DNA of 64,000 nt from Rugosimonospora acidiphila (GCF_039543385.1 NZ_BAABJQ010000024.1:62001-126000), one strand, 5' to 3'. Positions 41,280 through 50,870 are shown, counted from the first letter of the stretch. The notes: generated from the letters alone by a model not told the origin. Program-made: numbers and translations.

Positions 41280-43379
41280 ATGAGGACACTTGCCCATCGC
41301 CGCGCCCGCCTGGTGGCGGCCGCACTGCTGACCGCCGGAGGGATGGCCGCCTTACCCGCCGCCATGTCGCCGGCCGCCGCGGCACCCGCCGCGCACGCGG
41401 CCACGGCACCCGCCCCGGTCACCGTCACCGTCAACCCGAAGGCCGCGCTGGCCACCGTGCCGAGCACCGGGCTCGGCGTCAACGACGCCGTCTGGGACAG
41501 CCAGCTGGGCACCACCGGCGTGTCAGACCTGCTCAAGACCGCCGGGGTGCAGATGATCCGGTACCCGGGCGGCTCGTACGGCGACATCTACCACTGGCAG
41601 GACAACACCGCGCCCGGCGGGTACGTGGCCCCGGACACCGACTTCGACACGTTCATGGGCTCCGTCCAGCGGGTCGGCGCGCAGCCGATCATCATCGCCA
41701 ACTACGGCACCGGCAGCCCGACCGAGGCGGCCGACTGGGTGCGGTACGCCAACGTCACCAAGGAGTACGGCGCCAAGTACTGGGAGATCGGCAACGAGCT
41801 GTACGGCAACGGGTACTACGGCTCCGCCTGGGAGGCTGACAACCACGCGGACAAGAGCCCCGCCGGGTACGCGAACGAGGTGGTGGCGTACGCGGACGCG
41901 ATGAAGGCGGTCGACCCGACCATCAAGGTGGGTGCCGTGCTCACCATGCCGGGCGGGTGGCCGGACAGCGTGGTCGCCGCCGGGGACTCCGCCGCCTGGA
42001 ACCAGACGGTCCTGTCCATCGCCGGCTCGAAGATCGATTTCGTGATCCTGCACTGGTACCCCGGCGGCTCGGGCGCCGCCGACGCGCTGACCAAGCCGGT
42101 CCAGCTCGACGACGCCGTGTACCTGGTGCGGCAGCAGATCGCCCGGTACGCCGGCGCGAACGCGGCCAACCTCGGCATCGCGCTGACCGAAACCAACGTC
42201 GGGTACGGCCAGAACACCCAGCCGGGCGCCCTGTTCGCCGCGAACACCTACGCCGACCTGTGGGAGGACGGGGTGTTCACGGTCGACTGGTGGGACGTGC
42301 ACAACGGCGCCGGCACGGTGTCCACGGTGGCTGGTCAGACCGATTACGGCGATTTCGGGCTGCTGTCCAGCGCCACCTGCGCGTCCGACGGTACGACCTG
42401 CGAGCCGCCGATGAACACGCCCTTCGCGCCGTACTACGCCCTGCGGGTGCTGAGCACCTTCGCGCACCCCGGCGACCAACTCGTCCGGGCCGCCACCGAC
42501 CAGCCGCTGGTCGACGCGCACGCGGTGCGACGGGCCAACGGCGACCTCGCGGTGATGCTGGTGAACAAGGATCCGGACAACTCGTACCCGGTCGACCTCG
42601 GCTACGCCGGGTACACGCCGGCCGCGGGCGCGCCGACCGTCTACTCGTTCGCCAACGGCGGGAACGCGATCACGACCGCCCAGACCGGCAGCGCCACCGA
42701 GCAGACCCTGCCGCCGTACTCGCTGACCGTGCTCGTGCTGCACCCGTCCTCGGTGGCGCGTGGGGTGCCGGGGGCGCCCGGGGCACCCCGGGCCGGCGCG
42801 GTGACCGACCGGGACGCCACCATCACCTGGCCGGCGGCCACCGCCGGAAGCCACCCGATCGCCAAGTACGAGGTGTACTGGCAGAACGGGGCCACCAGCG
42901 AGGAGTTCGGGGAGACCCCGGGCACCTCGTTCACCGTGCACAACCTCATGCCCGGCACCCGGTACACCGTCAACGTGGTGACCCGGGACACCGCGGGCAA
43001 CGTGTCGTGGTCCTCCCCGCCGCTGGAATTCACTACCGGCACCCCGGCCGCCAGCGCCTGCGCCGTGCATTTCGTCGACACCAGCGACTGGGCCAGCGGC
43101 TACGTGGCCAGCGTCGACGTCACCAACACCGGGCCCAGCCCGATCAGCGGCTGGACGCTGCGCTTCACCTGGCCAACCGAGTGGCAGAGCGTCAGCAGCG
43201 GCTGGAACGGCACCTGGACCCAGACCGGTACCACGGTCACGGTGACCAGCCTCGACACGGACGCGGCGCTGGCCGCGAACGGCGGCACCACCAACATCGG
43301 TTTCGTCAGCGCCTACAACGGGCCGGATGTGCCGCCGGCCGTGTTCACGCTCAACGGGACCGTCTGTACCAGCACCTGA
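41280..43379 (+). CDS. Secreted glycoside hydrolase with FN3 and CBM2 domains
   Basis: This 699-residue secreted enzyme starts at ATG 41280 (GGAG upstream) with signal peptide RARLVAAALLTAGGMAALPA. A clan GH-A-like catalytic barrel (residues 40-370) follows. The probable acid/base Glu is in YWEIGNELYGNGYYG and the nucleophile Glu in LGIALTETNVGYGQ. A beta-sandwich, an FN3 domain (residues about 495-580, ITWPAATAGSHPIAKYEVYW) and a C-terminal CBM2 (VHFVDTSDWASGYVASVDVT, then WTLRFTWPTEWQSVSSGWNG) come after. Relatives are annotated as alpha-L-arabinofuranosidase or cellulose-binding glycosidases; the exact GH family and substrate are not certain. Likely role: plant cell-wall polysaccharide breakdown. 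Confidence 0.9.
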   Translation: MRTLAHRRARLVAAALLTAGGMAALPAAMSPAAAAPAAHAATAPAPVTVTVNPKAALATVPSTGLGVNDAVWDSQLGTTGVSDLLKTAGVQMIRYPGGSYGDIYHWQDNTAPGGYVAPDTDFDTFMGSVQRVGAQPIIIANYGTGSPTEAADWVRYANVTKEYGAKYWEIGNELYGNGYYGSAWEADNHADKSPAGYANEVVAYADAMKAVDPTIKVGAVLTMPGGWPDSVVAAGDSAAWNQTVLSIAGSKIDFVILHWYPGGSGAADALTKPVQLDDAVYLVRQQIARYAGANAANLGIALTETNVGYGQNTQPGALFAANTYADLWEDGVFTVDWWDVHNGAGTVSTVAGQTDYGDFGLLSSATCASDGTTCEPPMNTPFAPYYALRVLSTFAHPGDQLVRAATDQPLVDAHAVRRANGDLAVMLVNKDPDNSYPVDLGYAGYTPAAGAPTVYSFANGGNAITTAQTGSATEQTLPPYSLTVLVLHPSSVARGVPGAPGAPRAGAVTDRDATITWPAATAGSHPIAKYEVYWQNGATSEEFGETPGTSFTVHNLMPGTRYTVNVVTRDTAGNVSWSSPPLEFTTGTPAASACAVHFVDTSDWASGYVASVDVTNTGPSPISGWTLRFTWPTEWQSVSSGWNGTWTQTGTTVTVTSLDTDAALAANGGTTNIGFVSAYNGPDVPPAVFTLNGTVCTST

Positions 43380-43391
43380 CCCTTTCCCGGT

Positions 43392-43431
43392 GGGTGCCGG
43401 CGCCCGGCTCGCGGGGCGGGCGGCGGCACCC
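43392..43431 (+). terminator. Hairpin terminator after the CBM2 glycosidase
   Basis: A 15-bp stem with one mismatch (GGGTGCCGGCGCCCG against CGGGCGGCGGCACCC) and a 10-nt loop lies 13 bp after the glycosidase stop. No T-run follows. Confidence 0.7.
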
Positions 43432-43549
43432 TGGCCGGCCGGTCGGGTCGCCGCAATCTATCCGCCGGTGCTATGGCGCGGGCGTGCCGGACGGGGTAGA
43501 AACACATCGACCCCTTCCTTTACGGCTTGACCCAAGTCGGCACCTTGGA

Positions 43550-43561
43550 GAGAGCGCTCTC
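43550..43561 (+). promoter_or_regulatory. LacI-type operator before the beta-helix gene
   Basis: The perfect 12-bp palindrome GAGAGCGCTCTC, with a CG-centred core, lies 44 bp before the start of the Tat-exported protein. It closely resembles LacI-family operators such as the CebR box TGGGAGCGCTCCCA. The cognate repressor is not adjacent. Confidence 0.7.
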
Positions 43562-43604
43562 CGAGGTGCCGGGGGTCTCGCCGCCGTCCAGATAGGCAGG
43601 TCGC

Positions 43605-45464
43605 ATGAGAACGCTTCACGACAAGGACGACGCCCCGGAGCAGGCGCCGGCCCGCGCCGGCATCACCCGGCGCGGCCTGATCGGGCTGGCCGCCTCGGCC
43701 GCGTCGGTCACCGCCGCCGGGCTGGTCGCCGCCCCCGGCGTGGCCAGCGCGGCGACCGGGCGGGGCCCGGACCGAGCCGGCCACGGTGGCGGCCACGGCG
43801 ACCACCAGCCGGACTTCGGCCCCAACGTCTTCGTCTTCGACCCGTCCACGCCGGCCGACCAGATCCAGGCCAAGTTCGACGCGCTCTTCGCCCAGCAGGC
43901 GAGCAACGAGATGGGTACCGCCCGGTACGCGGTGCTGTTCAAGCCCGGCACGTACACGGTCAACGCCAACCTCGGCTACTACACCACGGTCGCCGGGCTC
44001 GGCCTGTCCCCGGACGACGTCGACATCCACGGCGCGGTGCGCGTCGTCGGCCAGCCCGACCCGACCTCGGCGGCCGGCATCTCCGCACTGATCAACTTCT
44101 GGCGCTCGGCGGAGAACCTGTCGGTCACCCCGGACGGCGGGCTCGACCAGTGGGCGGTGTCGCAGGCCGCGCCGCTGCGGCGGGTGCACATCCGCGGCAT
44201 CCTCCTGCTCGAACCGGGCAACGGCGGCTTCTCCAGCGGCGGGTACATCGCCGACTCGAAGATCGACGGGCTGGTCATCAACGGCTCCCAGCAGCAGTGG
44301 CTGACCCGCGACAGCGAGTTCGGCGGCGGCTGGAGCAACGGCGTGTGGAACCAGGTGTTCTCCGGGGTGACCGGCGCGCCCGACCAGAGCTTCCCGAACC
44401 CCACCTACACCACGCTGCCCGAAAGCCCGGTGACCCGGGAGAAGCCGTTCCTGTACCTCGACGGCGCCGGGCGCTACCGGGTCTTCCTGCCGGCGCTGCG
44501 CCACGACAGCTCGGGCACCACCTGGTCGGCGGGCACCGCGAAGGGCTCGTCGCTGTCCATCGACGACTTCTACATCGCCAAGCCCGGCGACAGCGCGCTG
44601 CGCATCAACCTGGCCCTGGCCCTGGGCAAGCATCTGCTGCTCACCCCCGGGGTCTACCACCTCGACGCGCCGCTGTCCGTGAGCCACCCGAACACCGTGG
44701 TGCTGGGCCTGGGCATGCCCAGCCTCACCCCGGACCGGGGCACGGCCGTGCTGAAGGTCGCGGACGTCGACGGCGTGCGCATCGCCGGCGTGCTCGTCGA
44801 CGCCGGGCCCCGGGTCTCGGACACCCTGGTCGAGATCGGCACCGAGCACGGCCACCGCGGCCACGCGCACAACCCGACGTCGTTGCAGGACGTGTTCTTC
44901 CGCATCGGCGGCCCGTGGCTGGGCCGGGCGGGGACCAGCCTGGTGATCAACAGCGACGACACGATCATCGACAACATCTGGGCCTGGCGCGCCGACCACG
45001 GCAACGGGGTCGGCTGGACCCAGAACACGTCGCAGACCGGCGTCGTCGTCAACGGCGACAACGTCACCGCGTACGGGCTGTTCGTCGAGCACCACCAGAA
45101 GTACCAGACCATCTGGAACGGTGAGCACGGACGCACCATCTTCTACCAGAGCGAGATGCCGTACGACCCGCCGAGCCAGCAGGCGTGGCGCAACGCGGCC
45201 GGCAACGGCTGGGCGTCGTACAAGGTGGCCGGCGCGGTGCGCACCCACGAGGCGTGGGGCCTGGGCGTCTACTGCTTCTTCAACCAGGGCGTCGACATCC
45301 GAGCCGACCGGGCCATCGAGGTGCCCGAGCGCTCCGGCGTCCGGTTCCACAGCCTGATCTCGGTGTTCCTCAGCGGCAGCGGCGGCATCGAGCGCACCAT
45401 CAACGACGCGGGTACCGCGCTGATCGGCGCGTTCGGCACGAGCACGCTGGTCAGCTACCCGTAA
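43605..45464 (+). CDS. Tat-exported parallel beta-helix protein
   Basis: This 619-residue protein has a twin-arginine signal (ITRRGLIGLAASAASVTAAG, with cleavage after an ASA-type site) and a long mature region of short beta-strand repeats. Examples are YAVLFKPGTYTVNANLGYYT, SDDTIIDNIWAWRADHGNGV and TGVVVNGDNVTAYGLFVEHH, typical of right-handed beta-helix enzymes such as GH55 or pectate-lyase 3 relatives. Database annotations of relatives as adenylyl cyclase are probably errors. Catalytic residues are not obvious. It folds in the cytoplasm before export. The upstream LacI operator suggests carbohydrate-induced expression together with the preceding glycosidase. Confidence 0.82.
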   Translation: MRTLHDKDDAPEQAPARAGITRRGLIGLAASAASVTAAGLVAAPGVASAATGRGPDRAGHGGGHGDHQPDFGPNVFVFDPSTPADQIQAKFDALFAQQASNEMGTARYAVLFKPGTYTVNANLGYYTTVAGLGLSPDDVDIHGAVRVVGQPDPTSAAGISALINFWRSAENLSVTPDGGLDQWAVSQAAPLRRVHIRGILLLEPGNGGFSSGGYIADSKIDGLVINGSQQQWLTRDSEFGGGWSNGVWNQVFSGVTGAPDQSFPNPTYTTLPESPVTREKPFLYLDGAGRYRVFLPALRHDSSGTTWSAGTAKGSSLSIDDFYIAKPGDSALRINLALALGKHLLLTPGVYHLDAPLSVSHPNTVVLGLGMPSLTPDRGTAVLKVADVDGVRIAGVLVDAGPRVSDTLVEIGTEHGHRGHAHNPTSLQDVFFRIGGPWLGRAGTSLVINSDDTIIDNIWAWRADHGNGVGWTQNTSQTGVVVNGDNVTAYGLFVEHHQKYQTIWNGEHGRTIFYQSEMPYDPPSQQAWRNAAGNGWASYKVAGAVRTHEAWGLGVYCFFNQGVDIRADRAIEVPERSGVRFHSLISVFLSGSGGIERTINDAGTALIGAFGTSTLVSYP

Positions 45465-45474
45465 CGGCTGGTCT

Positions 45475-45517
45475 CGCGCCGGCCGGGCCCGATCGGGACC
45501 CGGGCCCGGCCGGCGCG
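45475..45517 (+). terminator. Strong hairpin terminator
   Basis: A perfect 17-bp stem (left arm CGCGCCGGCCGGGCCCG, 9-nt loop) begins 10 bp after the beta-helix gene stop. The remaining 240 bp up to the MBOAT gene hold no other gene or clear signal. Confidence 0.85.
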
Positions 45518-45759
45518 TCCGCCCCTCGGGTCCGCTCGCCGCGGGTGTCGAACCCCGGCGCTCGGCGGACCGACCGGGGCCTCGCCGGCCTGAGCCGAAC
45601 CGACGGCGAACAAATCGGCCGATCGGCGGAGCGGCGATTCGACGGGGTCGGTGGGCGCCGGGGCGGACGCCGGCGCGAACGCGAGCAGGGCACGCCGACG
45701 GTGCGCGCGCCCGCGTGACCCGCCCGTGTCTTCGCCGTGGCCTGGACCGTTGATTCGGT

Positions 45760-47181
45760 GTGTCGTTCGCCTCGCCGACCTTCCTCTGGTTCTTCCTGCC
45801 GGCGGTACTCGGCCTGTACTGGGTGCTACCCGGTGTCTGCCGCAACGCTCTGGTGGCGGGGGCGAGCCTGGTCTTCTACGTCTGGGGCGCCGGGGCGTTC
45901 GTCGCGCTGCTGGGCGCCTCGATTCTCGCCAACTACGCGGCGGGGCTGGCCCTGGAGCACGACCGGGTCCACGGGCGCTCCCGCCGCGGGCGGACCGTGC
46001 TGGTCGGCGCCGTGGTCGCGCAGCTGGCCCTGCTCGCGGTCTGGAAGTACGTCGCCTTCGCCAGCGGTCAGCTGCACGAGGTCTTCACGCGGGTACCGGT
46101 GCTGCGCATCGCGCTGCCCATCGGCATCTCGTTCTTCACCTTCCACGGGCTCAGCTACATCCTCGACGTGTACCGGGGCAGCCGCTCGCCGCAGCGCAGC
46201 CTGGTCCGGTTCACCATGTACATCGCGATGTTCCCCCAGCTCATCTCCGGCCCCATCGTGCGGTACCACGAGATCGCCGATCAGCTCGGGCAGACCTCGC
46301 ACAACAAGCTGGAGGACCTGTCGGCCGGCTTCCCGCGCTTCGCGCTCGGGCTGGCGAAGAAGGTGGTCATCGCCGATTCCATCGCGCCCATCGCCGACGC
46401 CGTCTTCGGCGCCGACCCGGGCACGCTGGACTGGCGCACCGCGTGGATCGGCGCGCTGGCCTACACCGTGCAGATCTACTTCGACTTCTCCGGGTACTCC
46501 GACATGGCCATCGGGCTCGGGCGGATGTTCGGGCTCACCCTGCCGGAGAACTTCGACCGGCCGTACTCGTCGGTGTCCATAACGGACTTCTGGCGGCGGT
46601 GGCACATGTCGCTGTCCCGGTGGTTCCGTGACTACCTCTACATCCCGCTGGGCGGCAACCGCGGGTCGGCCGCGCGCACGTACCGCAACCTGGTCATCGT
46701 GTTCGTGGCGTGCGGCATCTGGCACGGCGCCAACTGGACCTTCCTGATCTGGGGCCTCTACCACGGCGCGCTGCTGGTGGTGGAGCGGGTTACCGGGCTG
46801 GCCCGGCTGGACCCCGACCGCTACCTGGTGCCCCGGCGCGCGGCCACGCTGGTGCTCGTCCTGGTCGGCTGGGTGTTCTTCCGGTCCGGCTCGCTGGCGC
46901 AGGCCGCCGGCATGCTGCACGTGATGTTCGTGCCCCGGCTCGCCGCGACCTCCACGCTGCTGACCGACGCCGGCATCGGCCACCAGGCGGCGGTGCTGCT
47001 GGGCGCCGGGCTGGTGGCCTTCCTGCTGCCCCGGCGCTTCGTGATGGGGCGGCTGCTCAGCACCGGTACCGGAACGACGGCGATGACCGCCCGGTACGCC
47101 TGCAGCCTGCTGGCCATCGGCTACGTGTCGGTGCTGGCGGCAGCCGGAACCTTTAGCCCCTTCCTCTACTACCAGTTCTGA
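45760..47181 (+). CDS. MBOAT-family membrane O-acyltransferase (AlgI-like)
   Basis: This 473-residue polytopic membrane protein belongs to the AlgI/DltB group that moves acetyl groups across the membrane to polysaccharides. Landmarks are LPIGISFFTFHGLSYILDVY, MFPQLISGPIVRYHEI, YFDFSGYSDMAIGLGRMFG, FWRRWHMSLSRWFRDYLYIP and the catalytic His in GIWHGANWTFLIWGLYHG. The start is GTG 45760. The next gene, 14 bp downstream, encodes an AlgX/AlgJ-like protein that would complete the acetylation step outside. The polysaccharide acceptor is unknown. Confidence 0.95.
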   Translation: MSFASPTFLWFFLPAVLGLYWVLPGVCRNALVAGASLVFYVWGAGAFVALLGASILANYAAGLALEHDRVHGRSRRGRTVLVGAVVAQLALLAVWKYVAFASGQLHEVFTRVPVLRIALPIGISFFTFHGLSYILDVYRGSRSPQRSLVRFTMYIAMFPQLISGPIVRYHEIADQLGQTSHNKLEDLSAGFPRFALGLAKKVVIADSIAPIADAVFGADPGTLDWRTAWIGALAYTVQIYFDFSGYSDMAIGLGRMFGLTLPENFDRPYSSVSITDFWRRWHMSLSRWFRDYLYIPLGGNRGSAARTYRNLVIVFVACGIWHGANWTFLIWGLYHGALLVVERVTGLARLDPDRYLVPRRAATLVLVLVGWVFFRSGSLAQAAGMLHVMFVPRLAATSTLLTDAGIGHQAAVLLGAGLVAFLLPRRFVMGRLLSTGTGTTAMTARYACSLLAIGYVSVLAAAGTFSPFLYYQF

Positions 47182-47195
47182 GGGCCGATCAGCAG

Positions 47196-48437
47196 ATGAC
47201 GGTGTCGGAGAAGACCCACGAGTCCGAGCGGACGGCGAACCTCACGCCCGCCCGGCGCCGGACCGTTCGCCGGCACCGCCGGCCCCGGCGCACGCGCGTC
47301 AACACCGCGTTCGCCGCCGGCCTCGCGATGCTGTTCTTCTTCGGCCCCAATGCCGTCCGGCTGTTCGGCGCGCACGCCGCCCCGATCGAGAACCGGCCGC
47401 TGCGCCCGTTCCCCTCCCCTTCGGCGGGGTGGCGGTTCCTGCCCCGGCTCGACGACTGGGCCGTGGACCACCTGCCGCTGCGCGACGCGGCGGTGCGGGC
47501 CAACGGCTGGGTGTCGGAGCACGTGTTCCGGGAACTGTCCACCCGCGACGCCGGCTCCCAGGAGGTGCTCGCCGGGCGGGACGGGTGGCTGTTCTTCAAG
47601 GACGACATGCGGCTGCGGTGCTCCCCGGCCCAGCCGCTGGACGCGACGCTCGCCCAGCTGGACCGGCTGGCCGACCTGGTCACCGGGCTGGGCCACCAGT
47701 TCGTGGTGGTGGTACCTCCAGACAAGAGCGCCATCGAGGCCGGGATGCTGCCGGCGTCGTACCCGGGCCGGTCGTGCAGCGTGGCGGCCAACCACGCGTT
47801 CTGGAGCCGGATCAACGGCGCGCCGCCGGTCGGGTATGTCGACGCGTACGGGCCGATCGCGCAGGTGGCCCGGCAGCAGGGGCACGCCTACTACCCGACC
47901 GACACGCACTGGTCCCCCACCGCCGTCGCGGCCTACACCCGCGCCCTGGTCTCCCGCCTCGACCCGGGCCTGCTCGCGAGCACGAAGTTCACCACGAGCG
48001 GATCCCAGCTGAAGACCACCGACCTGACCAAAATGATCGGGATGCCGAAGACCGAGCGGGAGCCCGCGGTCCAGGTCCGCCGCGGCGGCGTTACGGTGCA
48101 CCGGGTGAGCGAGACGATAGCCGGGTACCCGGCGGCGCACAGCACCGCCACCACCGCCGGCGCGCCGCTGTTCACCCCGAAGACCCTGATCCTGGGCGAC
48201 TCATTCACCGAGCAGTCGATGGAAACGCTGGCGCCGTTCTTCGCCGACCTGACCTACGCGAACTGGAACCTGGCGGATACCGACCCGGGTACGGCCGCCC
48301 GGCTCATCCGCGACTCGCCGGTGGTGGTCGTCGAGGTGGTGCAGCGGGAATTCGAGGGCGGCGCCTCGCCCCTGCTGGTCGCGCCGATGCTGGACGCGGT
48401 GGCGGCCCAGCTCCCCACCCCGGCAGCGCACCCCTGA
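47196..48437 (+). CDS. AlgX/AlgJ-like SGNH O-acetyltransferase
   Basis: This 413-residue protein has an Arg-rich cytoplasmic N-terminus, one membrane anchor (TAFAAGLAMLFFFGPNAVRL near residue 36) and an outside SGNH-like domain. It shows the family motifs VLAGRDGWLFFKDD, VVVPPDKSAIEAGMLPAS, the catalytic Asp-His in YYPTDTHWSPTAVAAYTRAL and the nucleophile Ser in LILGDSFTEQSMETLAPFFA. It is expected to receive acetyl from the MBOAT partner and transfer it to a surface glycan. Gap to MBOAT is 14 bp; the next membrane gene follows on the same strand. Confidence 0.93.
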   Translation: MTVSEKTHESERTANLTPARRRTVRRHRRPRRTRVNTAFAAGLAMLFFFGPNAVRLFGAHAAPIENRPLRPFPSPSAGWRFLPRLDDWAVDHLPLRDAAVRANGWVSEHVFRELSTRDAGSQEVLAGRDGWLFFKDDMRLRCSPAQPLDATLAQLDRLADLVTGLGHQFVVVVPPDKSAIEAGMLPASYPGRSCSVAANHAFWSRINGAPPVGYVDAYGPIAQVARQQGHAYYPTDTHWSPTAVAAYTRALVSRLDPGLLASTKFTTSGSQLKTTDLTKMIGMPKTEREPAVQVRRGGVTVHRVSETIAGYPAAHSTATTAGAPLFTPKTLILGDSFTEQSMETLAPFFADLTYANWNLADTDPGTAARLIRDSPVVVVEVVQREFEGGASPLLVAPMLDAVAAQLPTPAAHP

Positions 48438-48553
48438 CCGCCATGCGTCCGCCACGGCCCGAAACCCACCAACTCCCCGCCCCGTCGAGCGGCGGAGCCC
48501 GCGACGTCGCGTTCACCGGCGACGCCGCCGACCAGAAACCCCCGACCCACGAA

Positions 48554-48673
48554 CCGTCGCCGCACCAACCCTCGCCGCACCAACCCTCGCCGCACCAACC
48601 CTCGCCGCACCAACCCTCGCCGCACCAACCCCCGACCCACCAAAGCCCGACCCACCATCCCTCGACCCACGAC
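48554..48673. repeat. 15-bp tandem repeat, four perfect and four diverged units
   Basis: Eight consecutive 15-bp units, four of them exact CCCTCGCCGCACCAA, lie between the AlgX-like gene and the supported start of the membrane protein. Read in that protein's frame they would encode a PSPHQ pentapeptide repeat if translation began at ATG 48443. Otherwise this is a non-coding spacer of about 390 bp. Confidence 0.9.
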
Positions 48674-48826
48674 GTCATGGACGGCGGATCCACCGGCGAA
48701 ACCTCGTCGGACCCCGCCCCACCCGCACCGGTGCCCCTCCCGGACGACCGCTCCGCCCGGATATCCGCACAGCCACGCCCGCCCGGCCCGCCCGGTCTCG
48801 CGCATCACCGTCGAGAGGCACCGCCC

Positions 48827-50797
48827 GTGACCACGATCCTGGACCGCGAGAAAACCCAGCGGATCCCCGTTTCCCGTTCACCCGGCTCGCGGCACCGACG
48901 CGCCGGCAGCCGCTTCCGGCCCGAGGTCCTGGCCGGGCTGATCGCGCTCGCCTGGGCGCTGCCCGCCGCCACCCACCTGGTGGGCGCCGACCTCCTGCTC
49001 CCGCCCGTCGTGCTGGTCGCCACCGCGAGCCTCCTGCGCGCCGGCCGCGGCCTGCTGGATCGCCTGATGCTGGCGCTGTTCCTGTTGTTCGGGGCCGCCT
49101 GCGCCGGCGGCCTGCTGCTGTCGGTCTGGCCGTGGGGCCTGGCCCCGGTACCGGTGGCCGGCTCGGCCCTGACCCTGCTCGCCGTCCTGGGCACGGTCAC
49201 CCGCCGGCGCCCGCGGCTGCCGCGCCCGACGATCGCCGACGCCGCCAGCGTGGCCGCGGCCGGGGTCATCGCGCTCTACCTGGCAAGGCCCTACCTGCGG
49301 TCCGACCTGGCCGGGCGGATCGGGCTGGCGATGGCCGGTGAGGACCTGACCCGGCACGTGACGGTGTTCGACGGCATCCGCCAGGTGCACGGGTACCTGT
49401 TCCTGCACAGCGACGAGGCCCAGCGGTACGTGTACTCCGGGATGATCCGGTACCCGCAGGGCTTCCACTTCGTCAGCGCGCTGCTCGACGGGTTCCTGCC
49501 GCAGCACGACGCCTCCGCCGTCACCGCGTTCAACCACCTGATCGGGTTCCACGTCGCCGGTTACGGGCTGATGGCGCTGTCGATCCTGTGGGCGGCCCAG
49601 TGGGTCGGCGGTCGCCTGCTGTCGAGTTACTGGCGGTGGGTGCCGGTGGTCGTCGCGCTCTCCGCGCTGCTGATCAAGGGTGAGCTGACGGCCGACTTCG
49701 TCGACGGGTACCCCAGCGAGATCGCGGGTATGGCGCTGATGGCCGCGCTGATCGCGGTGCTGGCCCGGCCGGTCGCCGCCAGGCGCACCCAGCTGCTGAT
49801 GGTGGGCAGCCTGCTGGTGGCGCTCGGGTTCACCTACTACCTGTTCCTGCCCGGCATGGGGCTGGCGGCCGTGGTGTGGCTGGTGATGCGCCGCCGCCGG
49901 CTGCCCCGGCTGGCGTTCACCGTACCGGTCGCCGTCGTCGCCGGCGGCCTGGCGCTGCTGCCGCTGGCCATGGGTGTGCTGGGCGGTGGGCAGACCGAGT
50001 CGCTCAAGGCGGCGGCGGGCGCCCACAACAGCCGGGCCGCGCTGATCGCGCTGACCCTGGCCGTGGCGGCCGGGGTGCTCGGCGCGGCCGGCCGGTGCCC
50101 GGCGGTGTGGCGGCTGTACCGCTGGGCGGCCCTGAGCCTGCTCGCCTTCGCGTTCCTGCTCGGCGCGTACCAGAAGCTGACCACCGGACACACCGGCTAC
50201 TACTTCGAGAAGTCGCTGCATGGCGCGCAGGTGGTGTTGCTGATCGGGTTGGGGTCGCTGGCCACCCTGCTGCCCGTACCGGTGGCGCGGCGCGCCCGGT
50301 CGCGCATCGCGCTGGCCCTGCCCTCACTGCTGCTGGCCGCCTCGATCGGGGCCGGGCTGGGGCTGGTGCGCGGGGACTCGCCGTACCGGCCCATGATGAG
50401 CGGGCCGGAGGGCAACTGGGGCGCGGCATGGGAGTCCGGCAGGATGGCACCCAAGCACCTCGGAGCGCTGGCCACCCAGCTCATCGCCGCGTACCGCACC
50501 CACCCGGGCACGGTGACTCTGCTGCTGTCCGACGACGCGTACTCCAACTACTCGGTGTCCCTGTTCGCGGCGACGCTGGAACGCAACGCCGGTACCCCGA
50601 TCTCCCGCGGCTTCTACATCGGCCGCCTCCCGGGCGCCTCCCCCGACGCCATCCGCGACATGATCCTGCGCATCGGCGTGCCCATCACAGCGGTGATCAC
50701 CAGTACCCGGCTCCTCGGCGTGGTGAACCAACTGCGGCTCGACGACCCCGGGCAGCGGATCGACTCGATCGACCTGACGGGGTCGCCGGCACAATGA
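48827..50797 (+). CDS. Polytopic membrane protein of the O-acetylation locus
   Basis: This protein of about 656 residues has roughly 12-13 transmembrane helices and an extracytoplasmic C-terminal domain. It resembles membrane glycosyltransferase-like or mannosyltransferase-like proteins, with acidic residues in the first outer loop (AMAGEDLTRHVTVFDGIRQV). No family was assigned with certainty. The GTG at 48827 has GAGAGG upstream. An ATG at 48443, five bases after the AlgX-like stop, would add a 128-residue Pro/His-rich N-terminus containing the pentapeptide repeat, but it has no ribosome-binding site. Position suggests a part in making or exporting the acetylated polymer. Confidence 0.75.
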   Translation: MTTILDREKTQRIPVSRSPGSRHRRAGSRFRPEVLAGLIALAWALPAATHLVGADLLLPPVVLVATASLLRAGRGLLDRLMLALFLLFGAACAGGLLLSVWPWGLAPVPVAGSALTLLAVLGTVTRRRPRLPRPTIADAASVAAAGVIALYLARPYLRSDLAGRIGLAMAGEDLTRHVTVFDGIRQVHGYLFLHSDEAQRYVYSGMIRYPQGFHFVSALLDGFLPQHDASAVTAFNHLIGFHVAGYGLMALSILWAAQWVGGRLLSSYWRWVPVVVALSALLIKGELTADFVDGYPSEIAGMALMAALIAVLARPVAARRTQLLMVGSLLVALGFTYYLFLPGMGLAAVVWLVMRRRRLPRLAFTVPVAVVAGGLALLPLAMGVLGGGQTESLKAAAGAHNSRAALIALTLAVAAGVLGAAGRCPAVWRLYRWAALSLLAFAFLLGAYQKLTTGHTGYYFEKSLHGAQVVLLIGLGSLATLLPVPVARRARSRIALALPSLLLAASIGAGLGLVRGDSPYRPMMSGPEGNWGAAWESGRMAPKHLGALATQLIAAYRTHPGTVTLLLSDDAYSNYSVSLFAATLERNAGTPISRGFYIGRLPGASPDAIRDMILRIGVPITAVITSTRLLGVVNQLRLDDPGQRIDSIDLTGSPAQ

Positions 50798-50870
50798 CCG
50801 ACGGGCTGCGCCGACGCCCAGGTGACGGGCACCGGACGTCGGACACGCCATCGCTGCGTATGATGCGCCG

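Noticed and set aside
41957..45124. Plus-strand open frame of more than 1000 codons across two secreted enzymes
   Set aside because: Third-position G/C shadow in the +1 frame; it ignores the terminator, operator and signal peptides of the real genes.
43458..45845. Long minus-strand frame opposite the beta-helix gene
   Set aside because: It has no recognisable domain, lacks a ribosome-binding site, and crosses the perfect 17-bp terminator hairpin.
48304..48808. Minus-strand frames encoding Trp/Gly-rich pentapeptide repeats (GEGWC units)
   Set aside because: They are only the antisense reading of the 15-bp tandem array; no start signal or context supports them.
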